A stretch of DNA of 64,000 nucleotides from positions 186,001 to 250,000 of the forward strand of contig NZ_SCNN01000002.1 of assembly GCF_005503535.1 (NCBI RefSeq), written 5' to 3'. Positions 55,468-63,782 of this stretch are shown here, one piece after another. The position numbers and the translations under genes were made by a program. This DNA comes from Mesorhizobium comanense (GTDB lineage Bacteria; Pseudomonadota; Alphaproteobacteria; Rhizobiales; Rhizobiaceae). Below the pieces are notes generated by a model, which saw only the letters and a program-made list of their open reading frames with translations, was not told the DNA's origin and did not search any database. How positions within the stretch are numbered: the first letter of the stretch is position 1; each line of letters starts with the position of its first letter.

Positions 55468-55740
55468 ATGAACAAGAACGAACTGGTGTCCGCTGTCGCC
55501 GACGCCGCGAGCATTTCGAAGGGTGACGCGCAGTCGGCGGTCGATGCGGTATTTTCCGTCATCACCGGCGAACTGAAGAAGGGCGGCGATGTCCGGCTTG
55601 TCGGCTTTGGCAATTTCTCCGTGTCAAAGCGTGCGGCGTCGACGGGCCGTAACCCGCAGACCGGCGCGGAAGTGAAGATTCCGGCGCGTACCGTGCCGAA
55701 GTTCTCGGCCGGCAAGGGCCTCAAGGACGCCGTCAACTAA
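55468..55740 (+). CDS. hupB: DNA-binding protein HU
   Basis: 90 residues, the exact HU length. MNKNELVSAVADAASISKGDAQSAVDAVF, VRLVGFGNFSVSKRAASTGRNPQTG with the GRNP arm and EVKIPARTVPKFSAGKGLKDAVN. HU compacts and bends DNA without sequence specificity. It follows lon after a terminator, the usual lon-hupB order, and is itself followed by a strong terminator. Confidence 0.97.
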   Translation: MNKNELVSAVADAASISKGDAQSAVDAVFSVITGELKKGGDVRLVGFGNFSVSKRAASTGRNPQTGAEVKIPARTVPKFSAGKGLKDAVN

Positions 55741-55766
55741 GCGCGTTTTTCTTTTTAGAATACTGG

Positions 55767-55790
55767 AAAAGCCGGGCTAGCCCGGCTTTT
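55767..55790. terminator. Bidirectional terminator after hupB
   Basis: A perfect palindrome AAAAGCCGGG-CTAG-CCCGGCTTTT followed by T-rich sequence. It separates hupB from the convergent aldo/keto reductase gene. Confidence 0.88.
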
Positions 55791-55821
55791 CATTTTTGTG
55801 CCTTTGGCCGCACGATGCCGG

Positions 55822-56844
55822 TTATGCCGTCGGCGCGTCCGCGCGCATCAGCCTTTCCTGTTTGAGGTCGGCCCACAATGCCGCCGGAAGTTTCGCGTCG
55901 AGCAGCGACCGGTTGCTTTCCACCTCGCTCGGCCGCTGGCCGCCCGGGATGACCGAGACGACCGAAGGGTGCAGCAGCGGAAACTGCAAGGCGGCCTCGA
56001 TCAGCCTGATACCATGGCGCTTGCAGACAGCCTCGATCCCGGCGACCCGCTCGAGGACTTCCTTTGGCGCCTCGGAATAGTTGTAGTAGGCGCCGGGCTT
56101 CGGTCCCGTTGCCAGGATGCCGGAATTGTAGGGGCCGCCCAGAACGATGCCGATGCCGCGCTTCTGGCAGAGCGGCAGGAAGGACGTCAGCGCTTCCTGC
56201 TCCAGCAATGTGTAGCGCCCGGCCAGCAGGAACAGGTCGAAGTCGCCGCGCTCCGCCAAAGTCTGCGCAACCTGCCACTCGTTGATGCCGCCGCCGAACG
56301 CCTTGATGACGCCCTGGTCGCGCAGCGACAGCAGGCCGTAATAACCCGAGCGCATGAACTCCTCGATGCGCTGGTCGGACGCTTCCTTGCTGCCATGGGT
56401 GAAGATATCGACGTCGTGCACGAAGAGGATGTCGATGCGGTCGACGCCAAGTCGCTCGAGAGAGGCCTCGAAAGAGCGCATCACACCATCGTAGCTGTAG
56501 TCGTAGACTTCCCTGCGCGACGGCGTGTCGAAGAATTTGCCGATGCCCGTGCGCTGGTCGGGCGGGCAGGCGCGCATGATGCGGCCAACCTTGCTCGACA
56601 GCACGTAATCGTCACGTTTCCTGGAGCGCAGGAACGGATTGAGGCGCGTTTCGGACAGGCCAAGCCCGTAGAGCGGTGCGGTGTCATAGTAGCGGCAGCC
56701 GGTCGCCCAGGCAGCCTCCAGCGTGGCGTTGGCGTCCTCGTCCGAAACGGCGCGGTAGAGATTGCCGAGCGGCGCGGTGCCGAAGCCGAGTTCCGTAAAG
56801 CTGATACCGCCATTGCCGATGCGGTCGAAATGCCGTGTCTTCAT
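55822..56844 (-). CDS. Aldo/keto reductase (sugar dehydrogenase-like)
   Basis: 340 residues. The AKR catalytic tetrad is evident: Asp54 (YYDTAPLYG), Tyr59, Lys85 (LSSKVGR) and His near 143 (FVHDVD). It resembles the D-threo-aldose/L-fucose 1-dehydrogenase group in length and in the segment DTPSRREVYDYSYDGVMRSFEASLERLG. An NADPH- or NAD-dependent oxidoreductase of sugars in the cytoplasm is likely; substrate unproved. ATG 56844 is chosen over 56880 because no RBS precedes the latter. It is divergent from the SIS gene. Confidence 0.85.
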   Translation of the reverse strand: MKTRHFDRIGNGGISFTELGFGTAPLGNLYRAVSDEDANATLEAAWATGCRYYDTAPLYGLGLSETRLNPFLRSRKRDDYVLSSKVGRIMRACPPDQRTGIGKFFDTPSRREVYDYSYDGVMRSFEASLERLGVDRIDILFVHDVDIFTHGSKEASDQRIEEFMRSGYYGLLSLRDQGVIKAFGGGINEWQVAQTLAERGDFDLFLLAGRYTLLEQEALTSFLPLCQKRGIGIVLGGPYNSGILATGPKPGAYYNYSEAPKEVLERVAGIEAVCKRHGIRLIEAALQFPLLHPSVVSVIPGGQRPSEVESNRSLLDAKLPAALWADLKQERLMRADAPTA

Positions 56845-57034
56845 GTCCTGCGATTTTCCCGGGATTGATTTGTCTGACATGACACTATCATGGCCGTGGC
56901 CCGGCAAAAGCGCCGGCGAGCGTTGGACACGCATTTTCGTGATTGCTAGCATGAAAAAAAGCAGGCTGTTCGGGGGAAGATGTGACCAGGAATTGCCAGT
57001 CGTTTCCGGTTGCCGGCACCCCGGGGGTGCGGCT

Positions 57035-57601
57035 GTGAGCAGCTCGGGCCTGGAAATGTTCAGGACCGCGCTCGACGAGCTTGGCGATGTGCTGGCGCGT
57101 GTCGAGGATAGCCGCATCGACGCGGCTTGCCGGATGCTGGCCGGCGCGAGACAGATCGTCGTCTATGGCTGCGGTCGGGAAGCCTTGCAGGTGAAGGGAT
57201 TCGCAATGCGGCTCTATCATCTGGGCCTCCCTGTCTCGGTGGTCGGCGATATGACCACGCCGCCGCTCGGCTCGGGTGATGTCTTCCTCGCCAGTTCGGG
57301 GCCTGGAGAAACCACCACGGTGCTCACCTTGATGCGCGTCGCTCGGGAAGCTGGCGCAACCAACCTGTTGCTGACGGCTCAGCCCGGCGGCACAGCGGCG
57401 GGGTTGGCAGACGCCACGCTGGTCATCCCGGCCCAGACCATGGCCGACGACCAGGGGCCGCGAAAGACATCGGTCCTGCCGATGGGATCGGTTTTCGAAG
57501 GAGCGCTGTTCCTGCTGTTCGAGGTGATGGTGCTGAAGCTCCAATCCCTGACCGGCGCGTCGCCGCAGGCCATGCGCGCCCGCCACACCAACATGGAATA
57601 G
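57035..57601 (+). CDS. SIS domain sugar-phosphate isomerase (HPI/PHI-like)
   Basis: 188 residues from GTG 57035, preceded by GGGGG at suitable distance; ATG 56951 is a possible longer start but lacks an RBS. A single SIS domain has QIVVYGCGREALQVKGFAMRL (about 40-60), FLASSGPGETTTVLTLMRVA (sugar-phosphate-binding serines, 85-104) and a C-terminal helix pair. The size and SSGPGET motif match 6-phospho-3-hexuloisomerases. No hexulose-phosphate synthase is nearby. The gene is followed after 3 bp by a creatininase-family gene, so the two share a transcript. Confidence 0.8.
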   Translation: MSSSGLEMFRTALDELGDVLARVEDSRIDAACRMLAGARQIVVYGCGREALQVKGFAMRLYHLGLPVSVVGDMTTPPLGSGDVFLASSGPGETTTVLTLMRVAREAGATNLLLTAQPGGTAAGLADATLVIPAQTMADDQGPRKTSVLPMGSVFEGALFLLFEVMVLKLQSLTGASPQAMRARHTNME

Positions 57602-57604
57602 ATC

Positions 57605-58348
57605 ATGCGCTACGAGTTGATGCTGCCGCACCAGATCCGCAAGGCTATCGCCGAAAGATGGCCCGTCGCGCTGCCGTTGGGCGTGCTCGAATACCATGGC
57701 GAGCACATGGCCGTCGGCATGGATACGCTGGCCGTCGTCAAGACGCTCGAGCTGCTCGAGAAGGAGAGGGACGTCGTCATCCTGCCGCCCTTCTACTATG
57801 GCGCGGCAAGCTACGCCGTAGCGGCGCCCGAAGGCACCGGCTCGGTGCAGGTCGGAGGAAATCAACTGGCGCCGTTCGGCGAGGATTTGTTCTACAGCCT
57901 GCTGCGCATCGGCTTTCGCAACATCCACGCCATCATTCATCATCAGACCGAGAACTTCGCCGCCGGCATGCCCACCGATCTTGCCTTCAAGACCGCCGGC
58001 CGTCAGGCGATCTTCCGGTTCCTCGAAAGGGAGCGCGGCGAGGGCTGGTGGGGTTCCGAGACGATGGCCGACTACTATGCCGGACACGCGGTCGGCGAAA
58101 ACTTCTTCAACTGGGTGCAGGTGCATCCGCTGATGCCGGCCGCCATGAATGGCAGATATCCCTTCGATCATGCCGGCATCGGCGAGACATCGCTGATGCT
58201 GGCGCTATGTCCGGAGGCGGTCGATGCCGACCATTTCCGGGACAACAAGAGCTGGTACACGGCGGGCGCGAAGGACTCGTCGGCGGAACTGGGACAAAAA
58301 GGCGTCGCCATGATCATGGATCACCTGCGCGCGATCCTGAAGAGCTAG
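57605..58348 (+). CDS. Creatininase-family amidohydrolase, divergent
   Basis: 247 residues. The N-terminal metal motif LPLGVLEYHGEHMAVGMDT has Glu29, His31/His34 and Asp40, as in the E-x-H-G-x-H-x3-G-x-D pattern of creatininases. The second family motif, normally N-G-H-G-G-N, reads H-H-Q-T-E-N near residues 116-121, so substrate handling differs. The C-terminal PFDHAGIGETSLMLALCPEAVD fits the family. Relatives hydrolyse cyclic amides or act on formamide-type bonds (creatinine, FAPy deformylase, mycofactocin MftE). Its pairing with a SIS isomerase suggests an aminosugar or sugar-amide substrate, which is inference. Confidence 0.78.
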   Translation: MRYELMLPHQIRKAIAERWPVALPLGVLEYHGEHMAVGMDTLAVVKTLELLEKERDVVILPPFYYGAASYAVAAPEGTGSVQVGGNQLAPFGEDLFYSLLRIGFRNIHAIIHHQTENFAAGMPTDLAFKTAGRQAIFRFLERERGEGWWGSETMADYYAGHAVGENFFNWVQVHPLMPAAMNGRYPFDHAGIGETSLMLALCPEAVDADHFRDNKSWYTAGAKDSSAELGQKGVAMIMDHLRAILKS

Positions 58349-58350
58349 CC

Positions 58351-61182
58351 TCACCTGTCCGGAGACATAGAACGCTGTTCCTGCGTTGCGCGCTCCTCCG
58401 GCAGTTCCCGGTGACCGCTCGGGTCGGCGGGTTGCGGCATCCTGGCCTGGCTCGCCGTCTGCGGCACGGATTTGAAGTCCAGTGGTGCGGCGCGCTCCGC
58501 CGCGCATGTGCCCGTCGAAACTGATATGCGACCGTCGGCCTCCAACTGCGCGGAGCCGATGTCACCACTGCAACCCGGCAGTTCAGCGGGCCTGACAAGG
58601 CCCGTCAGCATGTATCCGCCGGTTGTGTCCATCAGCCTCGCCTGCCGACGATCATAGGCCAGCAATTGCCTCTGCCCCGGCTCGAAGTCAAAGCGGATCT
58701 GCGCCTGAGGCGAGAAACCCAGAGGAGTTGCCAACCAGTCGAGCGTGATGGCCGATGATCGTTCATTGGCGCCACCCAAAGCCTCCAGCAACCGCGCTGC
58801 TGGTTCCGGAAGAGGGTTGTAGTCTGCAAGCTGGAAGCCGAAGACATCGCCATAGGGCATGGCCACCACGAATCCGCCATCGGAACCGAACATGGCAACG
58901 GTGTCCAAAGGGTTCGCGACGTCCTGAGCAAGCGGTTCCGGCGCGGCCGAGCTCTCGATGATGCGGCTGGCGAGCGGCTTGATCGGGTCGGCGAGATCGT
59001 AGATGACGAGCCTCAAGGCTCCAGCCATCCCTTCCAACGGTCCCGCGACGGCAACGGTGCGCGAATCCGCTCCGAAGGCGATCCCGGAAACGCGGCCGAA
59101 GGTCGGGTCTTCCCGGAATGTGGTCTGCATCGTTCTCAGATCGGTGATGTTCCATGGCGGCGCGGATCCGGCGCCAAATCCGGAGACCACGAGGAGGTTG
59201 CCGTCCGGCGACCGGACAATATCGCCGCTGCCGTTCCACGCGAAGCCGGGCGACACGCATCTGCCGACGGTCCGGCCGTCCAGCACTTCGCAAATGGCGT
59301 AGCTTATGTGCCATTCGCCCGCGAACCGGTAGTTGAGTGCAAATGTCTTTCCGCCGGCTCCCTGAAATTCGACGTAGCACTTTCCTTCCCCTGTTTCGGG
59401 GTCGATGAACCGGATTTCAGGGTTATCCTCAACGAGTTCGCCTTGTTCGTTTCGCCCGGTTTTCGAGAAGTCGAGAATGCTCCCATCCGGGCGTATGACA
59501 TGAGGAAACTTGACGCTTTCCGACAAGGACTGGCAGGGGGGCGTCAATGCCTGGGGGTCCGGCGGTGTCTCAGCCATGACACGGGCTACACGCCAGTTCG
59601 CGTTCTCCTCGATTAGCTTGGGGAACACGAATGTCTTCGGGACCCGTGCAACCGACCGTTCTACGCAGCGCGCGGTGATCGCGGTTTCCTCCTGGATGTC
59701 CTTTCGAAGGGCCTGTAGCTGGTCGGCCGACAGGTTGTCCTCGTCATAGTCATCGATGTCCTTGGCGATCTTGAACGCGCTGCAGTCGGGCGTGGCGGTG
59801 AAAGTCGTCCGCTCGTCTCCCCCGGCGTGGCTCTCGATCGCACCGGTGGCCAAATCGACCGTAACCGCATAATGGCTCAAATCGTCGTCGTTCGGACGCT
59901 CAACGACGAGTTCCAAACCGATCATGTTGGGAACCGATTTGAGTGACAGCACCTCGGTTGCGCCGACCACCGGGCCTTCATGTTCCTCGCGAATACGCTG
60001 GCGAGCGACCGTGCGGCTTGCGCCGGCGTCGACAACCGCAACCGTGGAATCCGTGTCGATCGTCAGCAGTCGCGCAGGCTCGCCCGCACGCGCAAACCAG
60101 GCTGGTGCGCCGGGCAGGCGCAGCGGCGGATCGGCCGCCACATAGGATACGCCGGACCAGCGGAACACGGCGCCGGGCTCGAGGGATTTGAGCGCGTCGG
60201 CGAATGTTGCCAGCCTTTGGCCGGAGTAGCGCGCAATGTCCTCGGCAAGCGCCCGGTCGCGATCGCGAACCTGACCGCGGAGCTTCGCGACGCGGATCGC
60301 TGACTGGTAGGAGGTCGGCATGCGCAGGTCGTTTTCCATCGCCGTCGCGGCCACCGCGACTTCGCGCGAGCCCTGCTCGGCGATGAGCTCCAGCCGCGGC
60401 TGGCGGTAAAGCGTGTCGTAGGCGAACCAGACCAGCGCGCCGTAGAGGACGAGCTTCAGCGGGTCGGACAATCTCACGGTAGCGTTGGACAGGCCGCCCA
60501 GGACGCCGAATGGCGGTCGTTGGTCGACAGGCATGGGTTGGGCGTCATCGACGATCGAACTCAGCCATTGGGTCCGCATGAAGTGATTGGCGTCGTGACG
60601 GTTCGACGCGAAGTAAAGCCCATGGCCGCCGACGAAGAAGCGATTGAGAACATTGCCTCCGGTAAAGCCGTAGAAACCGACGCGACCAGCCATGCCGGTC
60701 AACAGCACCACGAATTGACTGAGGATGAGTACGGAATCGTTGATGCCACAGTCGTTCACCACCTGACGTGCCGGCACCTTTTCCATGAACCGCGGCCAAT
60801 TGAAGTTCGGGCGCAGCACGCTTCCTGCAAGGATTATCAGGTCGATCGCTGGGACCTCGTCTTTGTTCAGGCCCTTCAGGCCATGCACCGTAAGATGCGT
60901 GCCGAAGGAGTGCGCCACGAAGACAAAGCGCGCGTTCGGATGCCGGCGGATCAGGTCCCTCAGTCTGGCGCGGAAGAACAACACTGCCAGCCATCGGAAG
61001 AACGGGAACGCAAAGGCCAGCGCGCTGAAATAACCGTAACGGAAAGGCTCGACGGTCACGTCCGGTGCCCGCTTGTGAATCAGATCGCGCAGACGATCCT
61101 GCCACTGGCCGAACGTGCGAATGCCATGCACCGTGACCACGACGCGCTGTGGCCTTTCGGCTGATCCGCCAAGCTCTTCCAT
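58351..61182 (-). CDS. Large protein: alpha/beta hydrolase, membrane helix, propeller-like C-terminus
   Basis: 943 residues. The N-terminal 210 residues look like an alpha/beta hydrolase: VVVTVHGIRTFGQWQDRL (oxyanion strand, 14-31), nucleophile elbow AHSFGTH with Ser92, and candidate acid and base at Asp144 and His196 or His200. Hydrophobic patches lie near 51-70 and 150-163. A likely membrane helix follows at 241-256 (LKLVLYGALVWFAYDTLY). Residues about 300-930 are beta-rich, with propeller-like strands such as SPDGNLLVVSGFG, GIAFGADSRTVAVAGP and GSDGGFVVAMPYGD. No signal peptide is seen, so the hydrolase part is cytoplasmic and the rest may be periplasmic. No partner gene is evident: the neighbour on the left is convergent and 3 bp away. 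No named family recognised for the whole chain. Confidence 0.72.
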   Translation of the reverse strand: MEELGGSAERPQRVVVTVHGIRTFGQWQDRLRDLIHKRAPDVTVEPFRYGYFSALAFAFPFFRWLAVLFFRARLRDLIRRHPNARFVFVAHSFGTHLTVHGLKGLNKDEVPAIDLIILAGSVLRPNFNWPRFMEKVPARQVVNDCGINDSVLILSQFVVLLTGMAGRVGFYGFTGGNVLNRFFVGGHGLYFASNRHDANHFMRTQWLSSIVDDAQPMPVDQRPPFGVLGGLSNATVRLSDPLKLVLYGALVWFAYDTLYRQPRLELIAEQGSREVAVAATAMENDLRMPTSYQSAIRVAKLRGQVRDRDRALAEDIARYSGQRLATFADALKSLEPGAVFRWSGVSYVAADPPLRLPGAPAWFARAGEPARLLTIDTDSTVAVVDAGASRTVARQRIREEHEGPVVGATEVLSLKSVPNMIGLELVVERPNDDDLSHYAVTVDLATGAIESHAGGDERTTFTATPDCSAFKIAKDIDDYDEDNLSADQLQALRKDIQEETAITARCVERSVARVPKTFVFPKLIEENANWRVARVMAETPPDPQALTPPCQSLSESVKFPHVIRPDGSILDFSKTGRNEQGELVEDNPEIRFIDPETGEGKCYVEFQGAGGKTFALNYRFAGEWHISYAICEVLDGRTVGRCVSPGFAWNGSGDIVRSPDGNLLVVSGFGAGSAPPWNITDLRTMQTTFREDPTFGRVSGIAFGADSRTVAVAGPLEGMAGALRLVIYDLADPIKPLASRIIESSAAPEPLAQDVANPLDTVAMFGSDGGFVVAMPYGDVFGFQLADYNPLPEPAARLLEALGGANERSSAITLDWLATPLGFSPQAQIRFDFEPGQRQLLAYDRRQARLMDTTGGYMLTGLVRPAELPGCSGDIGSAQLEADGRISVSTGTCAAERAAPLDFKSVPQTASQARMPQPADPSGHRELPEERATQEQRSMSPDR

Positions 61183-61329
61183 GCATCATCCCCGAGATAA
61201 GCTGCTTCCAGCGAGCTCCGCATTCGGATTGATACTATCGATCCACGGACCGGACACGGCAAGATGCTGTAACGCGGTCAATCGTGCCGATGGAGCTTGG
61301 CACTTTTGCAATCAGGCCGATTCAAGAAT

Positions 61330-61659
61330 TCACTTCAGCTTGGCTGAAGATTGCGCGCGTTGCTTCTCCGCGCGGTAGTCGGCAATGGATTTGTCCGGAT
61401 CGCTCCTGGTGGCGACCGCCCAGATGAAGGTGCCCGCGCCGGCTATGGCGAGGATGACGTAGAGGGCTATGCCGAGCGCGAGATGGTTGGCGTAGAAGCC
61501 GACCAGGGCCATCAGCAGGCCGCCGCACAGCATCGCCAGCACGAAGCCGGCAATCACGGCCCGGCCTTGCCAGGCGATCGGCATGACGCCCTTGCCGTAG
61601 CGGTCATAGCCCTTGTGTCCGGCGCGGATGTTGCGCGCGAACCAGTACCGGGTCGTCAC
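61330..61659 (-). CDS. Small two-helix membrane protein of a sugar ABC operon
   Basis: 109 residues from GTG 61659, which overlaps the permease stop (GTGA). A basic N-terminus (TRYWFARNIRAGHKGYDRYGKG) is followed by two membrane helices (AVIAGFVLAMLCGGLLMALVGF and LALGIALYVILAIAGAGTFIWAVA) and a charged tail (SDPDKSIADYRAEKQRAQ). Translational coupling to the permease suggests an accessory transporter subunit, but no function is known. The longer frame to 61866 is antiparallel noise within the permease gene. The 147 bp beyond it (61183-61329) show no feature. Confidence 0.7.
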   Translation of the reverse strand: MTTRYWFARNIRAGHKGYDRYGKGVMPIAWQGRAVIAGFVLAMLCGGLLMALVGFYANHLALGIALYVILAIAGAGTFIWAVATRSDPDKSIADYRAEKQRAQSSAKLK

Positions 61660-62573
61660 TTCACCGCTCCGGCCGTCATGCCCATGATGAGGTAACGTTC
61701 GAGCGCGATGCCGATGACGGCGAGCGGCGCGATCGCGGCCGTTGCGAGCGCGGCCATCGACCACCAGTTGATGCCTTGCGAACCGGTCTGGCTCGCCACC
61801 ATGACCGGAATGGTCTTGGCGTCGGTGGAGGTCAAAAGGGCGGCGAAGAAGTATTCGTTCCAGCACAGCACCATGGCCAGGATGAAGGCGGCCACCATGC
61901 CCGGCAGCGCGATCGGCATGACGATGCGGAAGAAGGCGCCCCAGATCGACAGGCCGTCGACAAGGGCCGCCTCCTCAAGCTCGACGGGGATCGAATTGAA
62001 CTGGTCGCGCATGATCCAGATGACAATCGGCAGCACCATCAGCGTGTAGAGCAGGATCAGGCCGAGGCGTGTGTCGAGCAGCCCGACTTCCCGGTAAAGC
62101 ACCAGGAAGGGCAGGGCCAGCACGACGGGCGGCAGGATGAGCTGCGACAGGAAGAAGAAGGAGATGTCCTCGTTCCTGAACCAGGCGAACTTGTAGCGGT
62201 AACGGGTAAGTCCGTAGGCGGCGAGGCTGCCGATGATGATGGCAAGGCTCGACGCGCCGACCGATGTGATGACCGAGTTCATGAAGCGCTTGAGGAACTC
62301 GTCGCGCACTGTCGAGGTCTCGAAGATCGAATCCGGTGACAGGCCGAGCGACCGCCAGCCTTTCCAGTCCGGCTGGAAATCCACGAACGGGATGAGGTGG
62401 CCCTGCGTGACGTCGACGGCCGATTTGAACGAGGTCGTGATCGTCCAGTAGATCGGAAACAGGCAGATGAAGGCCCAGACGACGAGCGCCCCATAGATGA
62501 AGACGCGGCTGGTGATGAAACTCGCCGGGGAGCTTATTTCGGAGACGGTATAGTTGGTGGTCTGAACGCTCAT
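61656..62573 (-). CDS. Carbohydrate ABC transporter permease, MalG type
   Basis: 305 residues with six membrane helices. The EAA loop EEAALVDGLSIWGAFFRIVMPIALPG is clear near residues 200-225, and the N-terminal segment WAFICLFPIYWTITTSFKSAVDV is typical of MalG-like permeases (the CUT1 family). It pairs with the permease encoded 11 bp upstream. ATG 62573 is selected; the frame upstream is antiparallel to the other permease. Confidence 0.92.
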   Translation of the reverse strand: MSVQTTNYTVSEISSPASFITSRVFIYGALVVWAFICLFPIYWTITTSFKSAVDVTQGHLIPFVDFQPDWKGWRSLGLSPDSIFETSTVRDEFLKRFMNSVITSVGASSLAIIIGSLAAYGLTRYRYKFAWFRNEDISFFFLSQLILPPVVLALPFLVLYREVGLLDTRLGLILLYTLMVLPIVIWIMRDQFNSIPVELEEAALVDGLSIWGAFFRIVMPIALPGMVAAFILAMVLCWNEYFFAALLTSTDAKTIPVMVASQTGSQGINWWSMAALATAAIAPLAVIGIALERYLIMGMTAGAVK

Positions 62574-62584
62574 ATCGTGGCCAC

Positions 62585-63691
62585 TCAGTTGACGTTGCGC
62601 ACGAAGCGGTTGGCGATTTTCAGCAGCCAGGTCACGAACACGACGATGATGACGAGATAGGCCATCGCCAGCATGGTGCCGTAGCCGACATTCGAGCGGT
62701 CGCGGTACTCGCGGTAGATGAAGCTGGAGACGGAATCGGTGGCGCCGCCCGGGCCACCCGACGTCACCGTGATGATGATGTCGGCAAGCTTCAGCTTGAA
62801 GATGATGCGCAGGATCACCGCGGTCACCGAGACTGGCAGCATCAGCGGGAAGGTGACCTGCCAGAAGGTCTGCCATGCATTGGCGCCGTCGACCCGGGCC
62901 GCCTCCAGCACCTCGCGCGACATGGCCTGCAGGCCGGCAAGAAGCATGATCATCATGAAGGGAATGAAGGTCCAGGCATCGAGTATCATGATCGAGATGC
63001 GAGCGGTGATCGGGTCGGAGAAGAAGGCAGGATTGTCCCAGCCGAGATGGCGCGCCAGCGTTGCGGCGGGCCCGAACCGGTACTCCATCAGCGATTTGCC
63101 GATCATCCAGGAGACCGCGACGGGCGACAGCATCAAGGGCATCAGGAAGACGACGCGGAAGAATTTTCGTGCGCGGATCTGCGCGTTGAGCAGCAGTGCC
63201 AGGCCGAAGGCGATGACATATTCGACCGCAACCGCAAGCACGTAGAGCACCATGTTGAACAGCGCGTTGCGGTAGTAGGGATCGCCCAGCATCTGCCAGA
63301 AATTGTCGAGCCCGTTGAATTTGCGACCACTGAAGGAACTGAGGTTCCAGTCCGTCAGCGCGATGTAGAAGCCGAACAGCGTCGGGAAGATCACCATGGC
63401 GATGGTGAAGAGCAACGCCGGCAGCAGGAACAGCGCGCGCTGGCCATCCTCGCCGCGGGTCAGCACCTGGCCTATGCCCAGCGCCACGCCCCAGAGCACA
63501 TAGGCATAGACGGCGGGACGCCAGGTTTCCGTCTCGGCCCTGTACAATATCTCGAACACGATGGTCGCCAGCAGGCCAAGCGTTGCCGCCGCCATCAATG
63601 TCCATCCGAGCCGCTTTCGGGCCGGCGAGATCAGATCGTAAGCGCCGGCGCCTGCCGGCCACTGGTTCGCGGTCGAAGTCTGGTCAGCCAC
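62585..63691 (-). CDS. Carbohydrate ABC transporter permease, MalF type, with N-terminal extension
   Basis: 368 residues from GTG 63691, with GCGGA upstream. The CUT1 permease core starts near residue 85 (RALFLLPALLFTIAMVIFPTLFGFYIALTDWN) and has the EAA loop LEAARVDGANAWQTFWQVTFPLMLP. Before it are two extra membrane helices (about 29-50 and 62-77) not found in ordinary MalF-like permeases of about 300 residues. It pairs with the MalG-like protein. The operon starts with the binding protein to the right. Confidence 0.9.
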   Translation of the reverse strand: MADQTSTANQWPAGAGAYDLISPARKRLGWTLMAAATLGLLATIVFEILYRAETETWRPAVYAYVLWGVALGIGQVLTRGEDGQRALFLLPALLFTIAMVIFPTLFGFYIALTDWNLSSFSGRKFNGLDNFWQMLGDPYYRNALFNMVLYVLAVAVEYVIAFGLALLLNAQIRARKFFRVVFLMPLMLSPVAVSWMIGKSLMEYRFGPAATLARHLGWDNPAFFSDPITARISIMILDAWTFIPFMMIMLLAGLQAMSREVLEAARVDGANAWQTFWQVTFPLMLPVSVTAVILRIIFKLKLADIIITVTSGGPGGATDSVSSFIYREYRDRSNVGYGTMLAMAYLVIIVVFVTWLLKIANRFVRNVN

Positions 63692-63782
63692 AAATTCCGC
63701 CCGTTTGGGAGGCTCCTCCCGGAGCCGAAGCTGAAAGGCGTGGCCCGGCGCTGCCGCCGGGCCACGGTTCATAAGGAGAAGC

